DNA from: Rheinheimera maricola
Lineage (GTDB): Bacteria > Pseudomonadota > Gammaproteobacteria > Enterobacterales > Alteromonadaceae
DNA: 64,000 bases
Direction: 5' to 3'
Assembly: GCF_016918075.2 (NCBI RefSeq)
Contig: NZ_JAERPS020000006.1
Coordinates: 62,001-126,000 of the forward strand
In this document: piece by piece, positions 55,433-64,000 of the stretch
Numbering within the stretch: position 1 is the stretch's first letter
Layout: the number at the start of each line of letters is the position of its first letter
Position numbers and translations under genes: made by a program
Notes under the pieces: model-generated
What the model was told of the DNA's origin: nothing
What the model saw: only the letters and a program-made list of their open reading frames with translations
The model's database searches: none

Positions 55433-56223
55433 GGGTTACACTCCTGGCAATATTGTGGGTTAGCGTAGCGCTGTGTAACACGCTGCACCGCACTGAACTG
55501 GCAATGCTGGCAGCATGCGTGTTTTTCTAAGGTTAAACCGGTAGCACTATCGCAGGCTTCACATGGTAAGCCCGGCACGGCCTTGTCCGGCCAGAACCCT
55601 GGGGTATGACAACGAGGGCAAAGACTCATCAGCCGTTGCAGCAGATCGTCTGCGGCTTTAACAATGTGGCCTTGCCGCTCGGGGCTTAAATGCGCGCGTA
55701 AGTCATAACTAAGGCTGACGTCACCTTTAGCCAGCAAAGGTAGCGCCTGTTGCATGGCCTCTGCACTGCTAAGGCCCTTAACCACAATGCTGCCTTGTTG
55801 CAGTAACAAAAACTGCCCCGCGGCCACCTTTTCCAGTGCCTGTTGTAATTGCTCTGGCGCGCTGATGTGCCACTGCTGCGCCAGCGATGGCCCGTAAAAG
55901 CGGCCGGTAACTGCCCAGCCTGCCGCCACATTAACGCAGCACAGCAGTTCAAGGTTAAAGGTGCCCAAACCGTAAGGCCCGGGCGAAAAACTGCCTTCAC
56001 TACCAATGCCAATGTCGGCCCCAGACAGATCTGCTGCTATCGCGGCCTTTCGCAAAGCGCACTCATAAGGCGTCATAATCCTGGGGCGCTCACCGGAAAA
56101 GCTGCCCAAAGCATCAGTATCAAAACTACGTATCTCTGTAAGCTGCCAGTCAAGACAATTTAACGCCGGCGCAATTAGCCGGGCTTTGTCGTGCTGAGTC
56201 AGTATTGCCGCCTGCAACGTCAT
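55429..56223 (-). CDS. DUF6671-like protein with C-terminal zinc ribbons
   Basis: 264 residues from ATG 56223, which overlaps the dabA stop as ATGA. The first 200 residues form a globular domain with RIMTPYECALRKAAIAA and GIGSEGSFSPGP. The C-terminal 65 residues carry CPRCHTPGF, LPCEACD, HACCQHC and YCQEC, two probable zinc ribbons. Biochemical role unknown. Its tight fit between a bicarbonate importer and a bicarbonate-using enzyme suggests a link to inorganic carbon. Confidence 0.8.
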   Translation of the reverse strand: MTLQAAILTQHDKARLIAPALNCLDWQLTEIRSFDTDALGSFSGERPRIMTPYECALRKAAIAADLSGADIGIGSEGSFSPGPYGLGTFNLELLCCVNVAAGWAVTGRFYGPSLAQQWHISAPEQLQQALEKVAAGQFLLLQQGSIVVKGLSSAEAMQQALPLLAKGDVSLSYDLRAHLSPERQGHIVKAADDLLQRLMSLCPRCHTPGFWPDKAVPGLPCEACDSATGLTLEKHACCQHCQFSAVQRVTQRYANPQYCQECNP

Positions 56224-58643
56224 AAGGTGACCGGCTGCCAGCTGTGGTGGTACCATTGCTGCACTTGGCCATCTTCGGCAAGCTGATACAGATACAGCCA
56301 CTGATTATTCACCAGCGCAGCGACATCGGCTGAACGATTAATTACGCCGGTAATGGCATCACGCGGTGCGGCAATAACCACGCTTAAGCGCACGGGTTGA
56401 TGCATTAACTTTTTACCATCATGCACCGACTGCCAGGCTAAGCCGGTACGTAAGTCGCCGCCGTTGCCTTCAAACACGCCGATATGGCCCGCCACCACGT
56501 TGTGCAGCAGTTTATTGCCGCTACCGTATTTATCCGGCGCCACTACGGAGGCGTAGTACTGCAGGTTAATCCAGTTAGTTACCAGCATCGGCGCGGTCAT
56601 AATAGTGTGCAACAAGCTGAAATTCTTATCCTTGGCGGCATCGTAATCGTGCAAAAACGCCCGGCCTTTTAAATCCAGCTGTTTGGTGAGCTGGCGTGGC
56701 GCCACAATAAAAGCGGCATTATTGGCCAGGCCCCATTCCGGCCGCAGTTGTGCCCAGTCGGTACTGCGCAACTTAAAAAAGCGCGCTAATGTGCTATCGG
56801 TTTGGGCGGTCTGACCAAATTGTGCTGCCCGTTGTTGGCGGGCTTGAATGCCAGCTGCAGTTAACCAGCTGAGCCAATCGGCTTGCGCCGGCGCTTGATA
56901 AACCTGTAGTTCATCTGTTGTGGTGTGATGCATGCCAGCATAAAACCGCGTATCCGCCGCTATATTGATGCCATGATGTGCACTTAGTTGCTGCCTGACT
57001 GCGTCATCGTTGAGCATTTGCACCAGCACCTTTACATTTACCTCGCCGGTTTGGCCGCCACAGGCGCCGCAATCCAGTGCCGCGGCATGCGGGTTATTGC
57101 AGCTGTTGCTACCATGACCAAACAGCAGTACCACCGTCGCCAAATTCGTGGTTAAGCCCATCGCGGTTAGTATCGCTGCTGCTAACGCGGCTTGTTCGGC
57201 GTTCGTCAGCGCTTGCTTATCGTTAAACAGCTGCCAGCGGCTATCATCCAGCAGTTTATTCAGCGCATGCGGCGCCGCCGGGCGAAAAAAGGCCCGCTTA
57301 ATCAGGCTGAGCAGTTTTGTCGGGCCGGCCGCCTCTACCATACCTAAACTGGACGACGCCAAATCAAAGCTTTGCTTCCAGCCAAGATTGGGCTGGCGCG
57401 ATAACGGCGCGCTGTCAGGCCTGATTTGCGTCACAGTTAGTGCCGGCGCCAGTAATCCGGGGAGCTGCGGCCGCTGCACTGCACTGTCGGCAGCTTTGTA
57501 GGCGATGGGTAAACCAAAGAAGCCGGCAAAACCCAGTGTTTGAATATTACTGTGTTGCTGCTCCAACGCACGGCGCATCGGCTCTGAACGCACATCAATA
57601 CAAAAAGCAGCCTGCATAACAGGGCGAGCTGGCAACGCTGTGATCACTTCTCGCTGCTTTTGCTGCAGTTGTCTAAGCAGTGGCTGCTGCACGCTTAGCT
57701 CAAGAGCACGTTGCCATGCCTGACGCACGCTCAGTGAAGCCTGAGCGTGCACTAGCATTGCGTGGTATTGTCTGGCCTGCAGTTGCAATGTTTCCAGCAG
57801 CGCAGTGTGTTGCGCATTTTGCTGCTGACTGTGTTGCCAAAGTACCCAATCCCAACCCAGCAGCATGTATAACAGCTGACACACCGCATCATTACCGCTG
57901 TTGCCCTGCAACTCTTGCTGCCAATCCAGCCAGGCCTGCCAGCCGGCCCAGCCTGACAGGCTTTGTAACAAGGCTTCAAAATAGGCCAGCCGGCTTTGCT
58001 CATCGGCGCACCAGCTATCGAGCCAGGGTTGCATTTGCGCCAGCAGTTGGCCGGGCTCATCCGGCAACGCAACAAACAACGGTGTTAGTTTAGTGCCGGT
58101 CAGCACCTGCAGCCCTTTGTCCTGCCGCACCACACTCAGCCAGCTGTGGTAAGCATGGTCTTTACTGTCGGCATCAACACTGAAGCGCTCCGGATACTGA
58201 TGATACAGCGCCAGAAACTGACTCAGCTGCTGCACAATAAGCTGCTGCCACGGTAGCTTATGCTGCCGTTGCGTGTCGGCTGCAAGGTGATCGGTTAAAC
58301 GCTGCCAGTTGCCAGCTTCAACCGGCTGAGACAAGGCCGCAACGGCATCATCAACGCTAATTGCCAGCTGCGCTTCATCTAGTGCCCGGCGTAAATGCTG
58401 CGGCGTGATCTGGTGTTGGTATTGTGCCAGATACCAGGCCGCACTCATCAGGCAGTCGGTGCCAGCCAGTAATTGCTGCTCTGCGCATACGGCAGCAAAA
58501 GATTGCTGCCGCTTTGGCCACCATGGATTAACGGCAATCAACTGATCCAAAGGCCACTGTGGGGCGATTTGGCAGGCCGCCTGGTTAATCAGTGCCATCA
58601 TGCTGTTATCTGACATTGGTATGCTGCGGGTTACTGCGCTCAT
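56220..58643 (-). CDS. dabA: Inorganic carbon transporter subunit DabA (DUF2309)
   Basis: 807 residues. The beta-carbonic-anhydrase-like zinc site known for DabA is complete: Cys348 and Asp350 in FCIDVRSEPMRR, His510 in FGHGSNS and Cys525 in LDCGACGG. DabA is proposed to hydrate CO2 vectorially, coupled to the cation flux of DabB, and so raise cytoplasmic bicarbonate. ATGA overlap with dabB. Confidence 0.93.
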   Translation of the reverse strand: MSAVTRSIPMSDNSMMALINQAACQIAPQWPLDQLIAVNPWWPKRQQSFAAVCAEQQLLAGTDCLMSAAWYLAQYQHQITPQHLRRALDEAQLAISVDDAVAALSQPVEAGNWQRLTDHLAADTQRQHKLPWQQLIVQQLSQFLALYHQYPERFSVDADSKDHAYHSWLSVVRQDKGLQVLTGTKLTPLFVALPDEPGQLLAQMQPWLDSWCADEQSRLAYFEALLQSLSGWAGWQAWLDWQQELQGNSGNDAVCQLLYMLLGWDWVLWQHSQQQNAQHTALLETLQLQARQYHAMLVHAQASLSVRQAWQRALELSVQQPLLRQLQQKQREVITALPARPVMQAAFCIDVRSEPMRRALEQQHSNIQTLGFAGFFGLPIAYKAADSAVQRPQLPGLLAPALTVTQIRPDSAPLSRQPNLGWKQSFDLASSSLGMVEAAGPTKLLSLIKRAFFRPAAPHALNKLLDDSRWQLFNDKQALTNAEQAALAAAILTAMGLTTNLATVVLLFGHGSNSCNNPHAAALDCGACGGQTGEVNVKVLVQMLNDDAVRQQLSAHHGINIAADTRFYAGMHHTTTDELQVYQAPAQADWLSWLTAAGIQARQQRAAQFGQTAQTDSTLARFFKLRSTDWAQLRPEWGLANNAAFIVAPRQLTKQLDLKGRAFLHDYDAAKDKNFSLLHTIMTAPMLVTNWINLQYYASVVAPDKYGSGNKLLHNVVAGHIGVFEGNGGDLRTGLAWQSVHDGKKLMHQPVRLSVVIAAPRDAITGVINRSADVAALVNNQWLYLYQLAEDGQVQQWYHHSWQPVTL

Positions 58644-60007
58644 TTTAACTCCTGCAATGCGGCCATTTTATGCTCTTCAGCTGCCTGTCTGGCGCTATAA
58701 GGCCAGATTTTTAACGTGATGCGTGTCGCCCATTCATCCAGGTAACCACCGGCATTCAGCCAGATAAATACCTTGTTCATGGTTTTGTGATGGCTCTGAT
58801 AGCGCAACAGCAGCGCCAGGATAAATAAGCCAGCAAAGGCAATACTGCTTAGCAGATCTGCGGCCAGTGAGATGCTATGCGGCGTCGGCATAACCGGCTG
58901 TAACAGGGTTTTCAGGCTGAAATACAGCGCCAGTAAGCCAATAGCGTACGCCAGCGCCAGCAGCAAGCGCTGCATACGCCGGTTATCGGCGTTCATTAAC
59001 GCAGGGGCCAGCAGTACTGTTATCGCCAGTACCAGCAATACCGCACTGCTTAAACTGGCAAGCGGTAACAGCAGCTGTGTCAGCCCCAGCAAGCCGGCCG
59101 CCAGTAACAGCGACAACAGCCAGTGCCAGGCACGCGGCTGGGTTTGCCCGGCCAATTGCGCCGCCAGGTAATGATTCACCGCATTACCGCTGTGTAAAAA
59201 GGCGTAAGCCTTGTAACAGGAGTGCGCCAGCAGGTGCAATAGTGCCAGGGTGTAAAGGCCAAGAGCAATTTCCACCAGCATCAAGCCCATTTGCGCCACC
59301 GTAGACCAGGCTAACCGAACCTTTATGCTGATGCGGGTACTCATTATCAACGCGGCTAGCACCGTGCTCACCAGTGCGGTAATCAGTAGCAGGCTACTGG
59401 CAATAGCGCTGTAACCCAGCAATGGCGCAAACAACAGCAACAAAATGCCACCTAAGTTAATAATGCCGGCGTGCAATAAGGCTGATACCGGGGTAGGCGC
59501 TTCCACCACCTGGATCAGCCAGCCATGCAGCGGTAACTGGGCACATTTGAGCAGGGCCACCAGCACCAGCAATACTGCAGCACTGTGCAGCATGGGGTTG
59601 GCCGCGTCTGCTGAACTCAGCAACTGGTTTATCTGGCTAATACTGGCGGTATCAAATTGCAGATACAGCAGCGCAAAAGCCAGCGCCAACAAGGTTTCAC
59701 CCAAACGGGCGCTAAGGGCTTTTTTATGCGCCGCCAATTGTGCCCTTGGCCGCTCAGGGTAAAACAGCAGCAATTGCTGCAGCGCCAGGCTAATGCCAAC
59801 CCAACCCAGCCAAAACAACAGCAAATGGTTACTCAGCAGCGTAAACACCACCGCCGCCAGAGTGGCGGCCAGGGCGCGCATAAAACGCGGTTTATCGGTT
59901 TCGCCGGCTAACGCTGTTGCGCTATAGCGCCAGATCACCACCGCTAATAACGCCACCAGCGCCAGCAATACCAGCTTAAAAGAGTTAATGGTGAATAACA
60001 TTTGCAT
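58640..60007 (-). CDS. dabB: Inorganic carbon transporter subunit DabB (NuoL-like)
   Basis: 455 residues from ATG 60007. About 13 membrane segments with NuoL/MrpA-like signatures: LPLHGWLIQVVEAPTPVSALLHAG near 185 and LAHSCYKAYAFLHSGNAV near 280. Cation-conducting partner of DabA. Shorter than respiratory NuoL and not in a nuo operon, which fits DabB. Confidence 0.92.
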   Translation of the reverse strand: MQMLFTINSFKLVLLALVALLAVVIWRYSATALAGETDKPRFMRALAATLAAVVFTLLSNHLLLFWLGWVGISLALQQLLLFYPERPRAQLAAHKKALSARLGETLLALAFALLYLQFDTASISQINQLLSSADAANPMLHSAAVLLVLVALLKCAQLPLHGWLIQVVEAPTPVSALLHAGIINLGGILLLLFAPLLGYSAIASSLLLITALVSTVLAALIMSTRISIKVRLAWSTVAQMGLMLVEIALGLYTLALLHLLAHSCYKAYAFLHSGNAVNHYLAAQLAGQTQPRAWHWLLSLLLAAGLLGLTQLLLPLASLSSAVLLVLAITVLLAPALMNADNRRMQRLLLALAYAIGLLALYFSLKTLLQPVMPTPHSISLAADLLSSIAFAGLFILALLLRYQSHHKTMNKVFIWLNAGGYLDEWATRITLKIWPYSARQAAEEHKMAALQELK

Positions 60008-60036
60008 AGTGCACCCAGAGCCAGAATAAACTGGCG

Positions 60037-60057
60037 CTATTGTGCGCAGCGCAATAG
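60037..60057. promoter_or_regulatory. LysR-type operator candidate in the dabB / regulator intergenic region
   Basis: Inverted repeat CTATTG (60037-60042) and CAATAG (60052-60057) with 9 bases between, which includes a T-N11-A core with TTG/CAA flanks as expected for LysR-family regulators. It lies 30 bp from dabB and 50 bp from the divergent LysR gene. Confidence 0.55.
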
Positions 60058-60106
60058 TATAAGTAAAATACATAATAAATAACTGAACGTTCGTTAAAAG
60101 AGAACT

Positions 60107-60988
60107 ATGAGCCGGCTAAATTACCACCATCTGTATTATTTCTGGCAGGTTGCCAAAGGCGGCAACCTAACCGAAACCGCACAGCGGCTGCATGTGTCGC
60201 AGTCGGCTTTGTCGGCGCAAATTAAGCAATTGGAACACAGCATGCAGGTGCAGTTGTTTTCACGCCAGGGCCGCAAACTGGTGCTAACCGACAGTGGCTA
60301 TCAGACATTAAAATATGCCGACGATATTTTTAGCCGCGGTGCCGAGTTGGAGCAACTGCTGTTAAAGGGCATGCAGCCGCAAAGCAGCCCGATACGCATT
60401 GGCACTCTGGCTACTATGTCGCGTAATTTTATTGAAAGCTTTATTACGCCTTTATTGGCAACGGCTGACAGCCGCTACAGCCTGGTGTCGATGAACCAGA
60501 CTGCGTTACTTAATGCCCTGGCGCAGCACCACCTGGATTTGGTATTGAGCAATATTGCAGTACAGGGTAATGACAGCCAACTGTGGCAATGCCGCCTGCT
60601 GGCCCGCCAGCCGGTGGCCGTCATTGGCCCGCCGGGTAAGGCGCTTAGCGATAATTTAGCTGCTTATCAACAGCAACGCTGGGTTTTGCCGCCGGTACAA
60701 AGCCCTATCCGTACCGCCTTTGATGCATTCGCCGCGCAGTATCAACTGCGGCCAGACGTAGTGGCGGAGGCCGACGATATGGCGATGTTGCGATTGTTGG
60801 CGCGTGATAGCGGCGCACTAAGCGTGATGCCCGAGGTTGTAGTAAAAGACGAGCTAAAAAGTGGCCGGTTGCAAAAATACCTGACCTTGCCACAGCTGTA
60901 TGAGAATTTTTATATCATTACCACTCAACGCGAGCTGCTGCATCCGCAGCTTGCTGTGTTACTGCAGGCATTTACGCAAACAACATAA
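60107..60988 (+). CDS. LysR-family regulator, probably of dabBA
   Basis: 293 residues. N-terminal winged helix: LYYFWQVAKGGNLTETAQRLHVSQSALSAQIKQLE, NhaR-like. The effector domain starts near residue 93 (PIRIGTLATMSRNF). Divergent from dabB with a palindrome between, the usual layout for a LysR regulator and its target. Confidence 0.9.
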   Translation: MSRLNYHHLYYFWQVAKGGNLTETAQRLHVSQSALSAQIKQLEHSMQVQLFSRQGRKLVLTDSGYQTLKYADDIFSRGAELEQLLLKGMQPQSSPIRIGTLATMSRNFIESFITPLLATADSRYSLVSMNQTALLNALAQHHLDLVLSNIAVQGNDSQLWQCRLLARQPVAVIGPPGKALSDNLAAYQQQRWVLPPVQSPIRTAFDAFAAQYQLRPDVVAEADDMAMLRLLARDSGALSVMPEVVVKDELKSGRLQKYLTLPQLYENFYIITTQRELLHPQLAVLLQAFTQTT

Positions 60989-61063
60989 AGCAGACGCACT
61001 GCTCCGACTGGTCAGCGGCGTAAGTTCAGGTTAGCCTGTAGCCACTAATCTGAGGAGTAACGC

Positions 61064-61411
61064 ATGACAATACAACGTATTTTACCTGCCAGCCGCTATT
61101 CTGAAGCGGTAATCGTTAACGGTTTAATTTTTTGTGCCGGCATGGTGCCAGACACCCACAGCACCGATGCAACTTTACAAACCGAAGATGTGCTGGCGCA
61201 AGTTGATGCTTTATTAGCACAGTGCGGCAGTGATAAAAGCAAACTGGTTGATGCCACCATTTATTTGGCTGATATGGCCGATTATGCCGCGATGAACTTA
61301 GCCTGGGATAACTGGGTAGCGCCGGGTAATGCGCCGGCACGTGCTACAGTTGAAGCTAAACTGGCCGACCCGAAGTGGAAAGTTGAAATTAAAATTGTCG
61401 CCGCACAATAA
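61064..61411 (+). CDS. RidA/YjgF-family enamine/imine deaminase
   Basis: 115 residues. LPASRYSEAVIVNGLIFCAGMVPDT and the C-terminal NAPARATVEAKLADPKWKVEIKIVA, with the conserved Arg of RidA proteins. The usual GQ of RidA is GM here, so it may belong to a sub-branch. GAGGAG precedes the ATG. It may remove reactive imines; it is read in the same direction as the LysR gene 75 bp upstream. Confidence 0.88.
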   Translation: MTIQRILPASRYSEAVIVNGLIFCAGMVPDTHSTDATLQTEDVLAQVDALLAQCGSDKSKLVDATIYLADMADYAAMNLAWDNWVAPGNAPARATVEAKLADPKWKVEIKIVAAQ

Positions 61412-61421
61412 AGTGGCCCAG

Positions 61422-61446
61422 TCGACCGCCATTCCGCGGTGGTCGA
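61422..61446 (+). terminator. Possible terminator hairpin after ridA-like gene
   Basis: TCGACCGCC (61422-61430) pairs with GGTGGTCGA (61438-61446), one G-T wobble, loop of 7. The T-tract is poor, so function as a terminator is uncertain. Confidence 0.35.
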
Positions 61447-61652
61447 TATTCCTGAGTATCAACTGCAGCGGCAGCATATTTCTGGTTTAACTCTAGATTA
61501 GTCAAATTGACCATTTGTTCGCACACATTTTAAATCAAGTTACAGAGAATAAATTATATTATTGAAATTTATAAAGAAAAAGCTGGCATCAATACTGCTA
61601 AGTTAATGTTGTCGTTTACTAATCTGCTATTCACTTTGCACAGGAAGCTGCT

Positions 61653-62480
61653 ATGTCCAATTCTTTAACCCTGTTTCAGCACGCTGGCATGTATGCCAGT
61701 TTTGAACTACGCCGCTTGTGGCAAACGCGGCCGGGCTTGATGACGCTGGCCGCGACCACGGTCATTTGGGCCCTGCTGTTTCGCTACGCCATAATGCCGG
61801 CGGCAGATCTTATTGCGTCGCGCGGCTTTATTGATTTTATCAGCGGTGTGTTTGGCAATACCGGCTTACAGCAACTTAGCCAATGGCCGGCACCTGAACT
61901 GGCGGTATATTGGTTTTTTAGTCTGTTGCTGCTGCCGTTGTTCAGCCTGTTTTTTACTGCAAATCAACTATGTAGTGATTTGGAGCGCGGTACATTACGT
62001 TTTCTTAGCCTGCGCAGTAGCCGCACGGCCATAGTGCTGGGACGATTTGCTGGCCAAATGCTGGTGCAGGCCTGTCTTATTTTACTAACCCTGTTAGCTA
62101 CTCTGTTGCTGGCAAGCTGGCGTAGCGGCGGCGTGTCGTTCGACATGCTCAGCGCCACCCTGGTTATTCTGCTGAACCTGCTGATTGTACTGCTACCTTT
62201 TACGGCATTAATGAGCGTATTCTCGGCATTAGCACGCTCAGCTAAACTGGCCGTAAGCCTGGCAATTGTTACGTTGGGCTTGTGCTTCGCGCTATTAAGC
62301 TGGTTTATTTTCTACTTTCCGGATTTCCTGTTTTTGCTCGGCTACCTACCAGGCGCTCAGGTGTTCCAATTGCTGCCACTACATGGTTGGCAAACTCTGC
62401 AGCTGGCGATATTACCGATAGCTCAGGCGGCGGCATTGTTGGTATTGGCAAGCATTTTTGTAAACCGGAGAGCATTATGA
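61653..62480 (+). CDS. ABC-2 transporter permease
   Basis: 275 residues with six hydrophobic segments (for example LMTLAATTVIWALLFRYAI, FSLLLLPLFSLFFTANQL). FTANQLCSDLERGTLRFLSLRSSRTAIVLGRF is a typical ABC-2/NosY-like coupling region. It overlaps the ATPase gene by four bases (ATGA). Substrate unknown; the layout resembles NosFY- or gliding-type exporters. Confidence 0.85.
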   Translation: MSNSLTLFQHAGMYASFELRRLWQTRPGLMTLAATTVIWALLFRYAIMPAADLIASRGFIDFISGVFGNTGLQQLSQWPAPELAVYWFFSLLLLPLFSLFFTANQLCSDLERGTLRFLSLRSSRTAIVLGRFAGQMLVQACLILLTLLATLLLASWRSGGVSFDMLSATLVILLNLLIVLLPFTALMSVFSALARSAKLAVSLAIVTLGLCFALLSWFIFYFPDFLFLLGYLPGAQVFQLLPLHGWQTLQLAILPIAQAAALLVLASIFVNRRAL

Positions 62481-63385
62481 GCGCAATTATTCAATGCAAT
62501 GACTTGAGCAAAAGCTTTGGCCGAAAAACGGCGTTGCAGCAGGTGAGTTTTGAACTAATACCGGGTGAAACTGCCGCATTAATTGGCCCAAATGGTGCCG
62601 GTAAAACGACCTTGTTCAGCATTTTATGCGGTTACCTGCGCCCCGACAGTGGCAAGGTACAGATTTTTGGTCATCAGCCTGGCAGCCATAGTTTGTTTGG
62701 CAAAGTAGCCGCGTTGCCACAAGATGCCCAGTTTGACCCCGCATTCGGCATTGGTGAGCAACTAGACTTCTATGGCCGCCTGCAAGGACTAAGTCGCAAA
62801 GCGGCAAGGGCTGAAACCACACGAGTGCTGGCACTGGTTGATTTATCAGAGCACTACGCGCACAAGGCATCGGCTTTGAGCCATGGCATGCGTAAACGCG
62901 CAGCAATTGCGCAAGCGTTTATTGGCGCACCGCAGTTGATCTTGCTGGATGAACCTACTGCCGGATTAGATCCGGCCAACGCCTTGCATATCCGCCAACT
63001 GATCGGCCGCTTAAGTGGTGAGGTAAGTTTTATGATTAGCTCGCACAATATTTTTGAACTGGAGCAGCTGTGCAACAAAGTATTGTATCTGCAGCTGGGC
63101 CAGCTTAGCAGCCAAAGCAACAGCGACAACGGTACAGCCGAGCAGCAATACTTAACTTTGCAACTGGAGCAAGATAGCAGCGATGGCCTAATCGCGGCAC
63201 TTAACCAGTTAACCGGGCTAATTAGCTTGCAGCAGCTACAAAAAAAGGAGCTGGTACTGTGCTACAACCCGGCGCAAAACGCACAGTTTGATTTGGCCGT
63301 ACTGCAGTGTCTGGCAGTGAATGGCTGGGGTTATCGCAACTTCATTAAAGGCCAGACATTAGAGCAAAAGTTATTTAGTGTGTAG
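62477..63385 (+). CDS. ABC transporter ATP-binding protein
   Basis: 302 residues from ATG 62477. Walker A GPNGAGKTTLFSIL near residue 37, signature ALSHGMRKRAAIAQ, Walker B LILLDEPTAGLDPANALH and switch His in SSHNIFELEQL. The variant signature SHGMRKR is common in NosF/YxlF-type exporters. Partner of the permease upstream. Confidence 0.9.
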   Translation: MSAIIQCNDLSKSFGRKTALQQVSFELIPGETAALIGPNGAGKTTLFSILCGYLRPDSGKVQIFGHQPGSHSLFGKVAALPQDAQFDPAFGIGEQLDFYGRLQGLSRKAARAETTRVLALVDLSEHYAHKASALSHGMRKRAAIAQAFIGAPQLILLDEPTAGLDPANALHIRQLIGRLSGEVSFMISSHNIFELEQLCNKVLYLQLGQLSSQSNSDNGTAEQQYLTLQLEQDSSDGLIAALNQLTGLISLQQLQKKELVLCYNPAQNAQFDLAVLQCLAVNGWGYRNFIKGQTLEQKLFSV

Positions 63386-63394
63386 GCGCTGTCG

Positions 63395-63419
63395 GCAATG
63401 CGGCTAAAGGCCGCATTGC
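63395..63419. terminator. Bidirectional hairpin between convergent ABC ATPase and metalloprotease genes
   Basis: Perfect 10-bp stem GCAATGCGGC/GCCGCATTGC with a 5-base loop, 10 bp after the ATPase stop and reaching into the last codons of the convergent gene. T-tracts are weak on both sides. Confidence 0.5.
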
Positions 63420-64000
63420 TGCTTTAATGCCTGAACATCGGTATCTGTAAGTCCGCTTTGCTCTGCACTTAACGCAAAATACATCACCGACTCCGCCTTA
63501 TCGGTATGCCCCAAGCCCAATGCATGACCAAACTCGTGCAACAATGTCAGCTCCAACGCCGTTGCCGAGGTATAAGCAAAGATAGTCATGCTGCGGGTGC
63601 GGCCATTGATCTGCATGGTACCGACCTCCGATGCCGCTATTTCGGCAGCTTGGTTTGGTAATAACGCGTTTCTATCGGCAACGGTCTCGTTTAAGTAACG
63701 CTGTTCACGTAACAAACGTTGTTGCTGCTCGTTTAATGCATCGGCCTGTTGCTGCAACTGCTGTTGCCGCTGTTGCAACTGGTTTTGCTGTTGTTGCAAC
63801 GCAGCCAGGTTAGCGGCGGTTGCCTGCTGAGCGCGCTGTTCAAAAGCCGACGCATCGGCAGTATATTGTTCATTCTGGCGGCTAAACTGCTCCTGACGTT
63901 GCTTTAATTGCTTGGCCTGTTGCTGCAAATTAGCCTGGCGCTGATCGATATTGGCGTCATAGCGCGCCAGATTGCGCTTTAACCGCGCTTGCTGTAACAG
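63404..64000 (-). CDS. Matrixin-like zinc metalloprotease, C-terminal part (cut by window edge)
   Basis: At least 198 residues; the frame stays open to the window end, so the true start is outside. The catalytic motif is LLHEFGHALGLGHTDK (HExxHxxGxxH) followed by SVMYFALSAEQSGLTDTDVQALKQ, as in matrixins (M10). Upstream is a roughly 100-residue Gln/Ala/Arg-rich coiled coil (QQQQNQLQQRQQQLQQQADAL). Family members are usually secreted; the signal, if any, lies beyond the edge. Confidence 0.85.
   Translation of the reverse strand: MLQQARLKRNLARYDANIDQRQANLQQQAKQLKQRQEQFSRQNEQYTADASAFEQRAQQATAANLAALQQQQNQLQQRQQQLQQQADALNEQQQRLLREQRYLNETVADRNALLPNQAAEIAASEVGTMQINGRTRSMTIFAYTSATALELTLLHEFGHALGLGHTDKAESVMYFALSAEQSGLTDTDVQALKQQCGL

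Noticed and set aside
61653-63385. ABC-2 pair as part of the pigment locus
   Set aside because: It is 27 kb away, beyond several housekeeping operons, and has no shared regulatory or gene context with the DAR/APE genes.

Overview
The window comes from a gammaproteobacterium with moderate GC content. Gene content and order (ilvG-ilvM-ilvD-ilvA with a leader-peptide attenuator, cysG-cysD-cysN, cysJIH, ahpCF, an SLC13-type carrier inside the sulfate operon, and an aryl polyene locus) fit the Rheinheimera / Alishewanella / Arsukibacterium neighbourhood. That placement is inferred from gene content; there is no rRNA or other direct taxonomic marker here.

Layout. Positions 1-1570 (minus) hold the start of a CpxR-like response regulator and a di-heme cytochrome c peroxidase lipoprotein. 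Positions 1887-8086 (minus) hold the isoleucine/valine operon, read as leader peptide, attenuator, ilvG, ilvM, ilvD, ilvA. A 634-bp spacer between ilvD and ilvA carries two diverged copies of a hairpin-rich repeat. Positions 8265-8767 hold two small house genes.

Positions 8767-34885 hold a large pigment-type biosynthetic locus, the highlight of the window. It combines (i) a complete aryl polyene (APE) operon at 17574-34885 (plus) with (ii) a dialkylresorcinol (DAR) module at 9471-17404. The APE operon has a chain-length factor, two ACPs, aryl ligase, dehydratases, ketoreductase, ketosynthases, an aromatic amino acid ammonia-lyase, thioesterase, glycosyltransferase, acyltransferases, a LolA-like carrier, an MMPL exporter, a halogenase-like flavoenzyme and outer-membrane proteins. 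The DAR module has DarA, DarB, a BtrH-type acyltransferase, a third ACP, an extra ketosynthase with a partner, an extra hotdog dehydratase and an ABC exporter. A 4'-phosphopantetheinyl transferase sits at the edge. This is the gene logic expected for a flexirubin- or arcuflavin-like compound, a polyene carboxylic acid esterified to a dialkylresorcinol. The product is an inference.

Positions 34942-36287 hold a START-domain protein and RsuA. Positions 36356-43242 (minus) hold a sulfate activation operon (cysG, cysD, cysN, SLC13 carrier, cysC, cysQ). Positions 43495-44520 hold an AT-richer orphan secreted protein. Positions 44613-46900 hold ahpC-ahpF with a structured spacer. Positions 46901-48888 hold a periplasmic solute-binding protein and a lipoprotein hydrolase. 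Positions 48949-53241 hold cysJIH. Position 53542 starts a YggN-like protein. Positions 54458-60007 (minus) form a tightly overlapping operon of the inorganic carbon transporter dabB-dabA, a DUF6671-like zinc-ribbon protein and a Sua5-type threonylcarbamoyl-AMP synthase, an enzyme that itself uses bicarbonate. A LysR regulator is divergent from it. The window ends with RidA, an ABC-2 transporter and a truncated matrixin-like metalloprotease. No rRNA, tRNA, CRISPR array or insertion sequence was seen.
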